From the NCBI GenBank assembly GCA_964552945.1, contig CAZKIP010000007.1, positions 4,059 through 68,058 of the forward strand: 64,000 bases of DNA, in the 5' to 3' direction. This DNA is from CAZEAB01 sp964552945 (lineage in GTDB: Archaea; Nanobdellota; Nanobdellia; Woesearchaeales; GW2011-AR9). Below, one piece after another: positions 10,093 to 17,430 of the stretch (position 1 is the first letter of the stretch; the number at the start of each line of letters is the position of its first letter). The position numbers and the translations under genes are program-made. Under the pieces are notes generated by a model. The model ran no database searches, was not told where the DNA came from, and saw only the letters and a program-made list of their open reading frames with translations.

Positions 10093-10896
10093 TTATCCGA
10101 TGTAGCTAACTTCTTTTTTCTTTAATTTCGCGCCTGCTTGACTTGAGCCAATTTCAGAGATATATTCCTTAGTTCTTTTCATTAACTCTTTCTCTACGGC
10201 AATAATTTCACGGGACATTTTCTTAATATCTATCCCAATTGAAAACTTTAAATCTAATATTTTTAACAACTCTTTAGCACCCTTAATACCTAGATACATT
10301 GGATGGGCAAAAGTTTCAGCCAATATAGCTACTCCTTTAACTTTTCTTTTCTTACCTAAACCTAACAAAACACCAGAAACTCCAACTATTGGGCCAACAA
10401 CTCCAAAAATATGTTTCTCTTTGAGTCCTTTCACATATTGTCTTAAAAGTGGCTGATTGTTTGCAGTACAAAATACTCTAGGATTCTCTGGAACACTTTG
10501 TAATCCAATACCTCCAGTTGTAATTATCTCAGAACATTGAAATTTTTTTACGATTTTAAGAATTTCTTCACAGAAAATAAAACAGCTAGTTTCATCTATT
10601 GGTTGAATATCTCCTGTTAACAAAAGAAGATCCCTCTTTTTGCTTCTAGGCCCATATTTTTTATAATAAATTTCTATCTTTGGCATCTCTACCAAATCTT
10701 TCTCATTAACAAACACGGAATGAGGAAATTTATATGAAAAGAATGAGTAGAGTTTCTTTGCTTCTAACTCTTCAATTAAAAAGTCAACAGCAATTTTCCC
10801 CACATTACCTATCCCCGGAAGACCTTCTATGAACAAAGGTTTTCTTAATTTGGGCAAAACTTTCTCTTCTTGTGTTATTTTCCAAGGGGAATCCAT
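10093..10896 (-). CDS. PAC2-family protein (proteasome assembly chaperone-like)
   Basis: 267 residues, the usual length of archaeal PAC2 (PF09754) proteins. The conserved start PLFIEGLPGIGNVGKIAVDF, the ILLLTGDIQPID-like strand, the TTGGIG segment and the GxxGxLLGLG region near residue 185 are typical. Archaeal homologues (PbaB type) bind or help assemble 20S proteasome subunits, although some family members have no known role. The last ~40 residues are charged and helical. A TATA box at 10918-10926 is 26 bp before the ATG, so it is probably transcribed alone and leaderless. Family is secure; function as chaperone is inferred. Confidence 0.85.
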   Translation of the reverse strand: MDSPWKITQEEKVLPKLRKPLFIEGLPGIGNVGKIAVDFLIEELEAKKLYSFFSYKFPHSVFVNEKDLVEMPKIEIYYKKYGPRSKKRDLLLLTGDIQPIDETSCFIFCEEILKIVKKFQCSEIITTGGIGLQSVPENPRVFCTANNQPLLRQYVKGLKEKHIFGVVGPIVGVSGVLLGLGKKRKVKGVAILAETFAHPMYLGIKGAKELLKILDLKFSIGIDIKKMSREIIAVEKELMKRTKEYISEIGSSQAGAKLKKKEVSYIG

Positions 10897-10934
10897 ATAA
10901 TTAAGAATAACTTTCTGTTTATATAGTTTTGGGA

Positions 10935-11225
10935 TTAACTTATTTTTAGAATTTTTTTAATTTTTTCAAAATTTGCTTTTATATCTGGTCCAAAATCCTC
11001 AATATTTAGTTTAGAAGCTTGCATTTCAGCCATAATTTTACGATATTTTTCAGGCCCTTTTTTGAGAACAAATGCATCAAGTTCTTTACTCCGATTTCCT
11101 TTAGAAGAGGCCATAGATAAATTCATCCTTAATTGGTTTATTTGTTTAGCGATAGCTGCAATTACGCTGTCACGATCTATCCTTTTTCCACCAGTTATTC
11201 TGGCCCATACACTGCTAATGCCCAT
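10935..11225 (-). CDS. Small hypothetical basic protein (96 aa)
   Basis: No family recognised. It is lysine-rich and helical, beginning MGISSVWARITGGKR and ending KKILKIS. A longer reading from a TTG at 11264 exists, but the ATG at 11225 has a TATA box (TTATTTATAT, 11247-11256) centred 26 bp upstream, matching leaderless genes nearby, so I prefer it. The palindromic element at 11271-11393 lies just upstream and its left target duplication (11262-11270) ends a few bases before this promoter, so the insertion may have changed the upstream context. Basic and small, it could bind nucleic acid, but nothing shows that. Confidence 0.6.
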   Translation of the reverse strand: MGISSVWARITGGKRIDRDSVIAAIAKQINQLRMNLSMASSKGNRSKELDAFVLKKGPEKYRKIMAEMQASKLNIEDFGPDIKANFEKIKKILKIS

Positions 11226-11270
11226 TTTATTATAGAAATCGTTTGAATATAAATAAGTTTTCAAAAATTA

Positions 11271-11393
11271 GGCTTAATCCAAAATAACACAATTTAGTAT
11301 ACTGGCGCCAATTGAGGCACACGGGGTCTCGTCAAAGAGCCCGTAATCGTGCCGTGCCCCAGTATACTAATGTCCTCTATTCTGGATGAAGCC
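11271..11393. mobile_element. MITE-like palindromic element, copy A
   Basis: A 123-bp element with terminal inverted repeats (left GGCTTAATCCAAAATA, right TATTCTGGATGAAGCC) and an inner inverted repeat TAGTATACTGG/CCAGTATACTA around a GC-rich core. It is flanked by an exact 9-bp direct repeat CAAAAATTA (11262-11270 and 11394-11402), as expected for target-site duplication. The right copy of the duplication contains the stop codon of purine nucleoside phosphorylase (11400-11402). The core folds as nested stems GGCAC/GTGCC, ACGGG/CCCGT and CTC/GAG with a one-sided AATC bulge, comparable to copies B and C although its sequence is diverged. It encodes no protein. Confidence 0.8.
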
Positions 11394-11399
11394 CAAAAA

Positions 11400-12311
11400 T
11401 TATGGGTTCAGAACCCTTTCTCTGTAAAGTCTAAAGAAATTTGCTACAACCTTCTCAATTCTTTGTTTCACTAGAGGATCTTCTAAAACTGCGGTAACTT
11501 CGGCATGTGAAGTAGAGTTAGTACCATCCTCTTTTGTTGAGTTGGTTATTAAACTCATCCCAACACAATTCATGCCCCTATTTCTTGCAGCTTCCACTTC
11601 AGGGATAGTTGACATCCCCACTGCTTGTAATCCCATATTCCTGAAAGCAATAACTTGCGCTTTAGTTTCATAAGTAGGACCAATTACCGCACCATAAGAT
11701 CCTAGATGCATCTCTCCAGCTTTCATTAATAAAGCAGTTAATTGTTCATCATAAGCATCATGCATTGGAACAAATCGTTGTAAATTTTCTTGGTCAATAG
11801 TTTTAAAATCCATCATTCTTCCAGATAAAGGACAAGGAATACCCAAAGACATATGGCTTGATAAAGCCATTAATTCTCCTACCTTATAACTTGTATCTAA
11901 TCCTCCTGCAGCATTGGTTACAAAATAATTTGCCACACCTAAATTAGCCATTACATTGACTGCAAAAACGGTCTCTAAAATCCCTTGATTGAATGGTTTA
12001 TCAACAACTTCATAAAAATGAGTCCTTCCTTGTAAACCAATAATTGGTACCCCTTCTAATTCTCCAAGGTGTAGATTACCAGCATGACCTTTTACTGTAG
12101 GTACAGGAAATCTAGGAATTTCACTATAAGGAATTATTCTAGAATTATCTATTTTATCAGCCAATCCTCCCAATCCAGAACCTAGAGTTAAAGCAAATAA
12201 AGGCTTAAAATCACCCATCTGTTCTTTTAAGTATTGAGCTGCTTCATCAACATGAGCTTCATAATTACGTTGAAAATCCAATGCGTCAGTGAGAATTTTT
12301 AATGAGTCCAT
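11400..12311 (-). CDS. Purine nucleoside phosphorylase
   Basis: 303 residues, of the trimeric PNP type. It splits inosine/guanosine (and similar nucleosides) with phosphate into base plus ribose-1-phosphate. Family marks visible: LTLGSGLGGLADKI (phosphate-binding loop), PTVKGHAGNLHLGE, GRTHFYE, VTNAAGG, the base-site region GPTYETKAQ, GMSTIPEVEAAR, and the late TNS..TSHAEV segment. The leaderless start at 12311 is supported by a TATA box at 12334-12341. Its stop codon falls inside the target duplication of element copy A. It belongs functionally with the APRT fusion and AMP phosphorylase in purine salvage. Substrate preference cannot be read from sequence alone. Confidence 0.92.
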   Translation of the reverse strand: MDSLKILTDALDFQRNYEAHVDEAAQYLKEQMGDFKPLFALTLGSGLGGLADKIDNSRIIPYSEIPRFPVPTVKGHAGNLHLGELEGVPIIGLQGRTHFYEVVDKPFNQGILETVFAVNVMANLGVANYFVTNAAGGLDTSYKVGELMALSSHMSLGIPCPLSGRMMDFKTIDQENLQRFVPMHDAYDEQLTALLMKAGEMHLGSYGAVIGPTYETKAQVIAFRNMGLQAVGMSTIPEVEAARNRGMNCVGMSLITNSTKEDGTNSTSHAEVTAVLEDPLVKQRIEKVVANFFRLYRERVLNP

Positions 12312-12366
12312 TTAGGACTATTTACCCCCGTTTTTTATATAGTTAACTGCTAAAAAGTCAAAAAAA

Positions 12367-12597
12367 TTACAAATCAAGAATTATAATGCCATTATCAGAA
12401 TCATCTCTGTCTATGATTTGAGGTTCTCTCGTAGGATCAATTCTCCTATCAATAGAATCTTCGTAACCAGGGGGTATTCTGTTAGTATCTGGAACGGGAA
12501 CTCTTAAAGGAACAGGTTCATATCCTGCAGGTTTATCCTCATCCAAGATGTCATAAATTAATGTGTTTCCAAAGATATTATAGTCTAATTCTAGCAT
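12367..12597 (-). CDS. Small acidic hypothetical protein (76 aa)
   Basis: No family recognised. The protein is acidic and proline-rich in the middle (PVPLRVPVPDTNRIPPGYE) and ends with alternating acidic and hydrophobic residues. Its reality rests mainly on the promoter: a TATA-like TTTATATATTTAA lies about 25 bp before the ATG, as for other leaderless genes here. It stands alone between PNP and a divergent membrane gene. Confidence 0.5.
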   Translation of the reverse strand: MLELDYNIFGNTLIYDILDEDKPAGYEPVPLRVPVPDTNRIPPGYEDSIDRRIDPTREPQIIDRDDSDNGIIILDL

Positions 12598-12724
12598 TTT
12601 AGTATAGAAATATGCTTAAATATATAAATGTTACGATTGTTTGGTGACGAAAGTACAAAAATGAGATAGCCCCCTTCTTTTTTCTTCCCACAACATTTTT
12701 AAAAAAACTATCAAATAAAAACCC

Positions 12725-13102
12725 ATGAATAAGGAATTCTGGATTAAAGTTCTCTACATCATCCACATCCCAATAACAGTTTTTTGGTTTGGGCTATTTC
12801 TCATCCCAACTTATTTCTGGGCTGATAGAATGCTTTTTCAATTTTGGTACGCCATAGGACTTGTATCTATCCAATATCTGTGGGGGATTCTTGTTTTTAG
12901 AAAATTTAGTTCAATCTGTCCTGTAACAACGATGATGCAACTTCTTCGAGGATATGATTTAAATGATGAAAGAAATTATAAACATGGTTTTATTGCTGAA
13001 TTCATACAAGACTTAAACCTACCTCTGAAACCTAAACACACAGATTATTTACTTAAAACAACTTTTGTAGTAATAGTTCTTCAATATATTTTTTTAGTTT
13101 AA
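12725..13102 (+). CDS. Small integral membrane protein (125 aa)
   Basis: At least three hydrophobic segments are visible (about residues 8-30, 38-57 and 108-125) with a Cys-containing loop (FRKFSSICPVTTMMQ) and a charged stretch DLNDERNYKHGF. This order is somewhat like DUF2784 membrane proteins, but I am not sure of that family. Its TAA stop (13100-13102) lies within the left target duplication of element copy B, and it converges on the VIT1 gene. Function unknown. Confidence 0.6.
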   Translation: MNKEFWIKVLYIIHIPITVFWFGLFLIPTYFWADRMLFQFWYAIGLVSIQYLWGILVFRKFSSICPVTTMMQLLRGYDLNDERNYKHGFIAEFIQDLNLPLKPKHTDYLLKTTFVVIVLQYIFLV

Positions 13103-13104
13103 TC

Positions 13105-13224
13105 GGGCTTCTTCCAGAATAACATACCTTTGTATACTGGCGCCCTGACGAAGTCGAGCCGATGAGCGAAGCTCATGATAACGGCGTGCTCCAGTATACA
13201 AATTCACTATATTCTGGATGAAGC
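13105..13224. mobile_element. MITE-like palindromic element, copy B
   Basis: A 120-bp element between two convergent genes. Outer inverted repeat GCTTCTTCCAGAATA/TATTCTGGATGAAGC, then an 8-9 nt spacer, then a perfect 12-bp inner inverted repeat TTTGTATACTGG (13129-13140) and CCAGTATACAAA (13191-13202). The core folds as hairpin GAC-GAA-GTC (13147-13155) and stem GCCG/CGGC enclosing ATGAGC-GAA-GCTCAT (13162-13176) with a one-sided GATAA bulge. Flanks are AGTTTAATC (13096-13104) and AGTTAATC (13225-13232), a target duplication with one T lost. The flanks hold the stop codons of both neighbouring genes. Confidence 0.82.
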
Positions 13225-13230
13225 AGTTAA

Positions 13231-13914
13231 TCACATAAACACAGAAACTAAATTACCAATCAAATAACCTATAATTCCAGCCCCTATACCAACTAAAACA
13301 ATTTCTATCCCAGATTTAAACCAATTTCTTTTGGTGTAATAAGTCTTAGATAACCCCACCAAAAATAGAACTATTATTGTAAGAACTATCGCATATGTAA
13401 CCGCGGTCATTCCAGAAGAAAGAATGAACGGAGTAATTGGAAATGCCGACCCTACTAAAAAAGAAAGAAACATTGTAAAAGCATTTCTAAATGGAAGATC
13501 CAACTTCTTTTTTGATATTCCAACCTTTTTTCTAACAAGATAATTACAAATAAATTCGGGATGTTTCTTTCTTGAATGGTCCTTAAAAAGAGAACCAATC
13601 TCTTTTCTAGATAAACCTTCTTTTACCAAAATGCTTTTCATTTCACCAATACATTTTTGAGGATTTTTTTCAAGATACTTCCTTGTTGAGGTAATTTCCT
13701 GTTCATAAACTTCTCTCTGTGACTTAGCGGAAAGATAACTACCTGCAGACATTGAAAAAGCACCGGCAAACATACTTGCTAATCCAGCTAATACCACCAT
13801 TAAATTGCTACCACCACCAACATAAACTCCCAAAACTAAACCAAGGTTAGAAACCAAACCATCCTCGATACCAAAAACAAAATCGCGCATCAATTCGCTT
13901 AGACCCCTAGTCAT
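13231..13914 (-). CDS. VIT1/CCC1-family Fe2+/Mn2+ transporter
   Basis: 227 residues. The N-terminal segment DFVFGIEDGLVSNLGLVLGV and the following GLASMFAGAFSMSAGSYLSA are characteristic of VIT1/CCC1 transporters, which move Fe2+ or Mn2+ out of the cytosol. A cytoplasmic helical region with KSQREVYEQE follows (metal-binding in plant VIT1), then three more membrane segments (about residues 145-227). The ATG overlaps the TGA of the small lipoprotein gene (ATGA), so it is co-translated with it and with GatD. Its stop codon lies in the right target repeat of element copy B. Confidence 0.88.
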   Translation of the reverse strand: MTRGLSELMRDFVFGIEDGLVSNLGLVLGVYVGGGSNLMVVLAGLASMFAGAFSMSAGSYLSAKSQREVYEQEITSTRKYLEKNPQKCIGEMKSILVKEGLSRKEIGSLFKDHSRKKHPEFICNYLVRKKVGISKKKLDLPFRNAFTMFLSFLVGSAFPITPFILSSGMTAVTYAIVLTIIVLFLVGLSKTYYTKRNWFKSGIEIVLVGIGAGIIGYLIGNLVSVFM

Positions 13915-14198
13915 TTTAAAACCACCTTACACTCTCCATAAACACATTTAATCTCTCCTTGACCACAATCTGCCGTTTCCGGAACACATTCTGTAGTACA
14001 AATCATTCCTTTACAATCAGGAGCGTTTTCTTTATTAACTGCATCTTTAGCATGGCAACAAGTTGCCTTTACACAATCTGAATCTAAGGAACATTTTTTT
14101 TCCGGAGCTATTGAAACATTCTCCGTTGTACAAGAAATTAATAAAAAAGAACCAACTAATAAAAACAAAATCATTCCTCTTTTTGAAACATCCATCAT
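13911..14198 (-). CDS. Small Cys-rich secreted lipoprotein-like protein
   Basis: 95 residues. An N-terminal hydrophobic signal ends with SFLLISC, a lipobox-like Cys about residue 23. The mature part carries about eleven more Cys in a compact pattern (CSLDSDCVKATCCHAKD, CKGMICTTEC, CGQGEIKC), suggesting a disulfide-rich knot. I recognise no exact family. The start ATG overlaps the GatD stop and the stop overlaps the VIT1 start, both by ATGA, so translation of the three is coupled. An extracellular metal-related role beside VIT1 is possible but only suggested by context. Confidence 0.7.
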   Translation of the reverse strand: MMDVSKRGMILFLLVGSFLLISCTTENVSIAPEKKCSLDSDCVKATCCHAKDAVNKENAPDCKGMICTTECVPETADCGQGEIKCVYGECKVVLK

Positions 14199-15481
14199 TC
14201 TACAATATCTTCTTCATAAGATAAACTGTCGTTAATTTCTCCTCTTAAATTTTTCCCAATTAATTTTTCAACTTCCTCTTTTTTATAATTGGCTAACAAC
14301 CAAGATAATTTAACTAAGGTAGTATTGGCTAGCATATCTTTTCCTGAAATAACACCTAATTCCAAAAGATCCCTCCCTTTGTCATAAACGTTCATGTTAA
14401 CCCCACCAAAAATACATTGAGTGGTCATTACAACAACACATCCTGAATTGATAACTTTCTTAATAGCAGGATAAATTTTTTCATGGATTTTACAAAGTTC
14501 ATTTGGAACTTGCCCCGGCGTATGTCCTAGGCCAGTTCCTTCGATAACTAACCCTTTGTAACCTTTAAAGAATTCGAATTGTTCAGGAAACATGTTAACA
14601 TGAACTTTCAATAAACCAACTTTTTCTTCCAACTTTGGTTTTATTACAAGTTTGTTGTTTTTTGGAAAATCCTTTTGCTCAAAAACAACTTTACCATCAC
14701 TATAACCTACCCTAGCAATGATATTGGTATTTACAGCTTTAAAAGCATCCCTTCTTGAAGAGTGAAGTTTGTACGTTTTTGCTGCAGGTAGAATTTCTGC
14801 AAAGTCATCACTTGAAGAACCATGCATACAAATTGCCACTCCGGAAAAATCTGATTCTGCAATTAATTTAGCTGCACTAATAAGATTCATTCCTGCATCA
14901 CTACTTCCTCTATCCGAAGATCTTTGAGCCCCTACTAAAATAATTGGAATTGGTGAAGATTCTACTATAAAAGAAAGACCTGCTGCGGCTACAGCCAAAT
15001 TATCTGTACCTATGCCAATGATAATTCCTTTAACTCCTTTCTTTACATATTTTTCAATGGTTTCCGCTATCAGAGAGATGTGAGCAAACCTTAGATCATC
15101 ACTCCACATTTGAGAAATTAATTCTGATTCAACATTGGCTATTTTATTTAGCTCTGGGAACATGGCAAGCAATTCCTCAGGGCCGAAATTTGAAGTAACT
15201 CCTCCAGTTCTATAATCAACCTTAGAAGCGATGGTTCCTCCTGTGTGTAATATGGCTATTGTTGGTAATTCAGGATTTTTTGGAATCTCTTGAGAGGTTT
15301 TTGTTAGGGGTTTATTTTTTTCAATTATTGTCATTTCTTTAATTTCTTTTTTTGGAAAACCCACGTTGTAGCCATTGTCTAGTTTAAGTAAGACAACTTC
15401 TTTTTTTGGGCTTGGGATTAGAATACCTTCTACTTCTTCCTTCTTGGTAGAAATTTTAACTTTATCTCCTGGTTCGGACAT
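14195..15481 (-). CDS. gatD: Glutamyl-tRNA(Gln) amidotransferase subunit D
   Basis: 428 residues. GatD is the asparaginase-like subunit that releases ammonia from glutamine or asparagine for the archaeal GatDE complex, which converts Glu-tRNA(Gln) to Gln-tRNA(Gln). An SH3-like N-terminal domain (about 1-60) precedes the catalytic domain: ILHTGGTIAS, IGTDNLAVAAAGLSF, VGAQRSSDRGSSDA, and K-LHSSRRDAF with the catalytic Lys. The usual HGTDTM motif reads IGTDNL: Thr and Asp are kept but the third residue is Asn. GatE is not in this window. The box CCTATATATATTAA lies about 25-30 bp before the ATG. Confidence 0.92.
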   Translation of the reverse strand: MSEPGDKVKISTKKEEVEGILIPSPKKEVVLLKLDNGYNVGFPKKEIKEMTIIEKNKPLTKTSQEIPKNPELPTIAILHTGGTIASKVDYRTGGVTSNFGPEELLAMFPELNKIANVESELISQMWSDDLRFAHISLIAETIEKYVKKGVKGIIIGIGTDNLAVAAAGLSFIVESSPIPIILVGAQRSSDRGSSDAGMNLISAAKLIAESDFSGVAICMHGSSSDDFAEILPAAKTYKLHSSRRDAFKAVNTNIIARVGYSDGKVVFEQKDFPKNNKLVIKPKLEEKVGLLKVHVNMFPEQFEFFKGYKGLVIEGTGLGHTPGQVPNELCKIHEKIYPAIKKVINSGCVVVMTTQCIFGGVNMNVYDKGRDLLELGVISGKDMLANTTLVKLSWLLANYKKEEVEKLIGKNLRGEINDSLSYEEDIVE

Positions 15482-15601
15482 GTTAGTTTAGAAATTACTT
15501 TAATATATATAGGTTTTGCTAGTGTGTTAATAGTCTTTCTGTAGGAGGGGTTTGTTTATTGTACTGAAAGATTGTTTAGAAACTAAAAAAGGGAGATATG
15601 T

Positions 15602-15883
15602 TTAACCAATATAGGGAAGCAGATCTTTTCCATAATTATTAATTCTCATTGCAACTGAACGGGTAGTCCATGGAGCTTGTTCAAGTAAATTAAAATAAGA
15701 ATCAAATATGGTCTTTCCATATCCAGAAACATGACCTTCTCCAATAGTAATCCAGCAATTTCCACCAAAAGCATCAAGTCGTTCTTGATCATGATCTCGG
15801 GGAGGTTCATATCTTGAAAGTTTTTTTCTATTAACATACCCCTCCCAAAATGGTTTCGTTAGATTTACAATCAATTCAAGCAT
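15602..15883 (-). CDS. Small hypothetical protein (93 aa)
   Basis: No family recognised. The sequence has a mixed fold with LIVNLTKPFWEGYVNRKK at the start and a Gly-rich ITIGEGHVSGYGKTIFD middle. A good TATA-like stretch (TTTATATAATATTTAA) lies about 26 bp before the ATG, fitting a leaderless gene, and divergent SAH hydrolase begins 130 bp away. No membrane segment or Cys cluster. Confidence 0.5.
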   Translation of the reverse strand: MLELIVNLTKPFWEGYVNRKKLSRYEPPRDHDQERLDAFGGNCWITIGEGHVSGYGKTIFDSYFNLLEQAPWTTRSVAMRINNYGKDLLPYIG

Positions 15884-16013
15884 ATTATTATATTGAGTTA
15901 AATATTATATAAATTCTCCTAAACACTCCTCCCCCTCCTCAATTTCCACAACCAGTTCCTAAAACTTTATAAATATTCTACTTCCTCAGCAAAGCAAATA
16001 GAGGTAATACAAA

Positions 16014-17420
16014 ATGGAAACAACTAACGACTACAAAGTAAAAGATATCACCCTAGCAGACTGGGGAAAGAAGGAAATTAAAATCGCTGAAAAAGAAATG
16101 CCAGGACTAATGGCTCTTCAAGAGAAATATAAAAACCAACCACTCAAAGGAGCAAAAATTATGGGCTCCCTTCACATGACCATCCAAACAGCAGTCCTAA
16201 TAGAAACCTTAGTGAAACTGGGAGCGGAAGTTAGGTGGGCTTCCTGTAACATTTTCTCAACGCAAGATCATGCCGCAGCAGCCATAGCCGCTCAAAACAT
16301 CCCGGTCTTCGCTTGGAAAGGAGAAACATTGAAAGAATACTGGTGGTGTACCAAACAAGCTTTAACCTTCCCAGATGGTTCCGGTCCAGACTTAATTGTA
16401 GATGATGGCGGAGATGCTACAATGATGATTCATAAAGGAACTGAAATTGAAAGTGACCCTGAACTTCTAGAGAAAGATTACAGCAAAGAAGGAGAGGATT
16501 TCAGAGAATTAATTTTATCATTAAAAGAAACTTTTCAAGAAAATAAAGATAAGTGGAAAAAGGTAGCTGAGAAAGTTAAAGGAGTTTCTGAAGAAACAAC
16601 AACAGGAGTGCATAGATTGTACCAAATGCATGAACAAGGAAAACTCTTGTTCCCAGCAATTAATGTAAATGACTCTGTTACCAAATCAAAATTTGATAAT
16701 TTATATGGGTGTAGAGAATCTCTTGTAGATGGAATTAAAAGAGCTACAGATGTCATGCTAGCAGGAAAAGTAGCTGTTGTAGCTGGTTATGGAGATGTGG
16801 GAAAAGGTTGTGCTCAATCTTTGAAAGGGTATGGATGCAGAGTTATCATAACTGAGATAGATCCAATCAATGCTTTGCAAGCAGCCATGGAAGGGTTTGA
16901 AGTTAAGAAAATGGACTCAGCTGTTAAAGAAGGAGACCTTTTTGTAACCACTACTGGAAACACTGACATTATTGTTCAAAAACATTTCGAAGCTATGAAA
17001 GATCAAGCCATCGTTTCTAACATTGGACATTTTGATAACGAAATTGATATGGATTGGTTGGATAACAAATCTGGCGCAGTTATGGAGGAGATAAAACCAC
17101 AGTATGATAAGTACACTCTTAACGGAAAAGAGATTTATATTCTTGCAAAAGGAAGACTTGTCAATTTAGGTTGTGCTACTGGTCACCCAAGTTTTGTAAT
17201 GAGTAACTCCTTTACTAATCAAGTTTTGGCTCAGATAAAATTGTGGGAGAACAAACATGAAGTAGGCGTTACAGTTCTACCAAAAGAATTAGATGAAGAA
17301 GTTGCTAGGTTACATCTTGAAAAAATAGGTGTTGAATTAGAAGAACTTACCGATAAACAAGCTGCTTACTTAGGGATTAAAAAAGAAGGTCCTTACAAAG
17401 CAGAACATTATAGATATTAG
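16014..17420 (+). CDS. ahcY: Adenosylhomocysteinase (SAH hydrolase)
   Basis: 468 residues. It splits S-adenosylhomocysteine into adenosine and homocysteine, removing the inhibitor left by methyltransferases. Visible: MGSLHMTIQTAVLIETL, the active-site DDGGDATMMIHKG, the NAD-binding VAGYGDVGKGCAQSLKGYG, and the C-terminal EHYRY that reaches the partner subunit's NAD site. Residues about 153-199 hold the ~40-residue insertion typical of bacterial and some eukaryotic enzymes, which most archaeal enzymes (about 400-420 aa) lack; transfer from bacteria is likely. A TATA box near 15962-15974 and a GAGGTAAT ribosome site precede it; the MTAP-APRT fusion follows after 10 bp. Confidence 0.95.
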   Translation: METTNDYKVKDITLADWGKKEIKIAEKEMPGLMALQEKYKNQPLKGAKIMGSLHMTIQTAVLIETLVKLGAEVRWASCNIFSTQDHAAAAIAAQNIPVFAWKGETLKEYWWCTKQALTFPDGSGPDLIVDDGGDATMMIHKGTEIESDPELLEKDYSKEGEDFRELILSLKETFQENKDKWKKVAEKVKGVSEETTTGVHRLYQMHEQGKLLFPAINVNDSVTKSKFDNLYGCRESLVDGIKRATDVMLAGKVAVVAGYGDVGKGCAQSLKGYGCRVIITEIDPINALQAAMEGFEVKKMDSAVKEGDLFVTTTGNTDIIVQKHFEAMKDQAIVSNIGHFDNEIDMDWLDNKSGAVMEEIKPQYDKYTLNGKEIYILAKGRLVNLGCATGHPSFVMSNSFTNQVLAQIKLWENKHEVGVTVLPKELDEEVARLHLEKIGVELEELTDKQAAYLGIKKEGPYKAEHYRY

Positions 17421-17430
17421 AGGTATAAAG

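Noticed and set aside
11265..11400. Reading copy A as a simple transcription terminator
   Set aside because: There is no T-tract after the stem, and exact 9-bp flanking repeats with terminal inverted repeats in three copies fit a mobile element better. A terminator role may be secondary.
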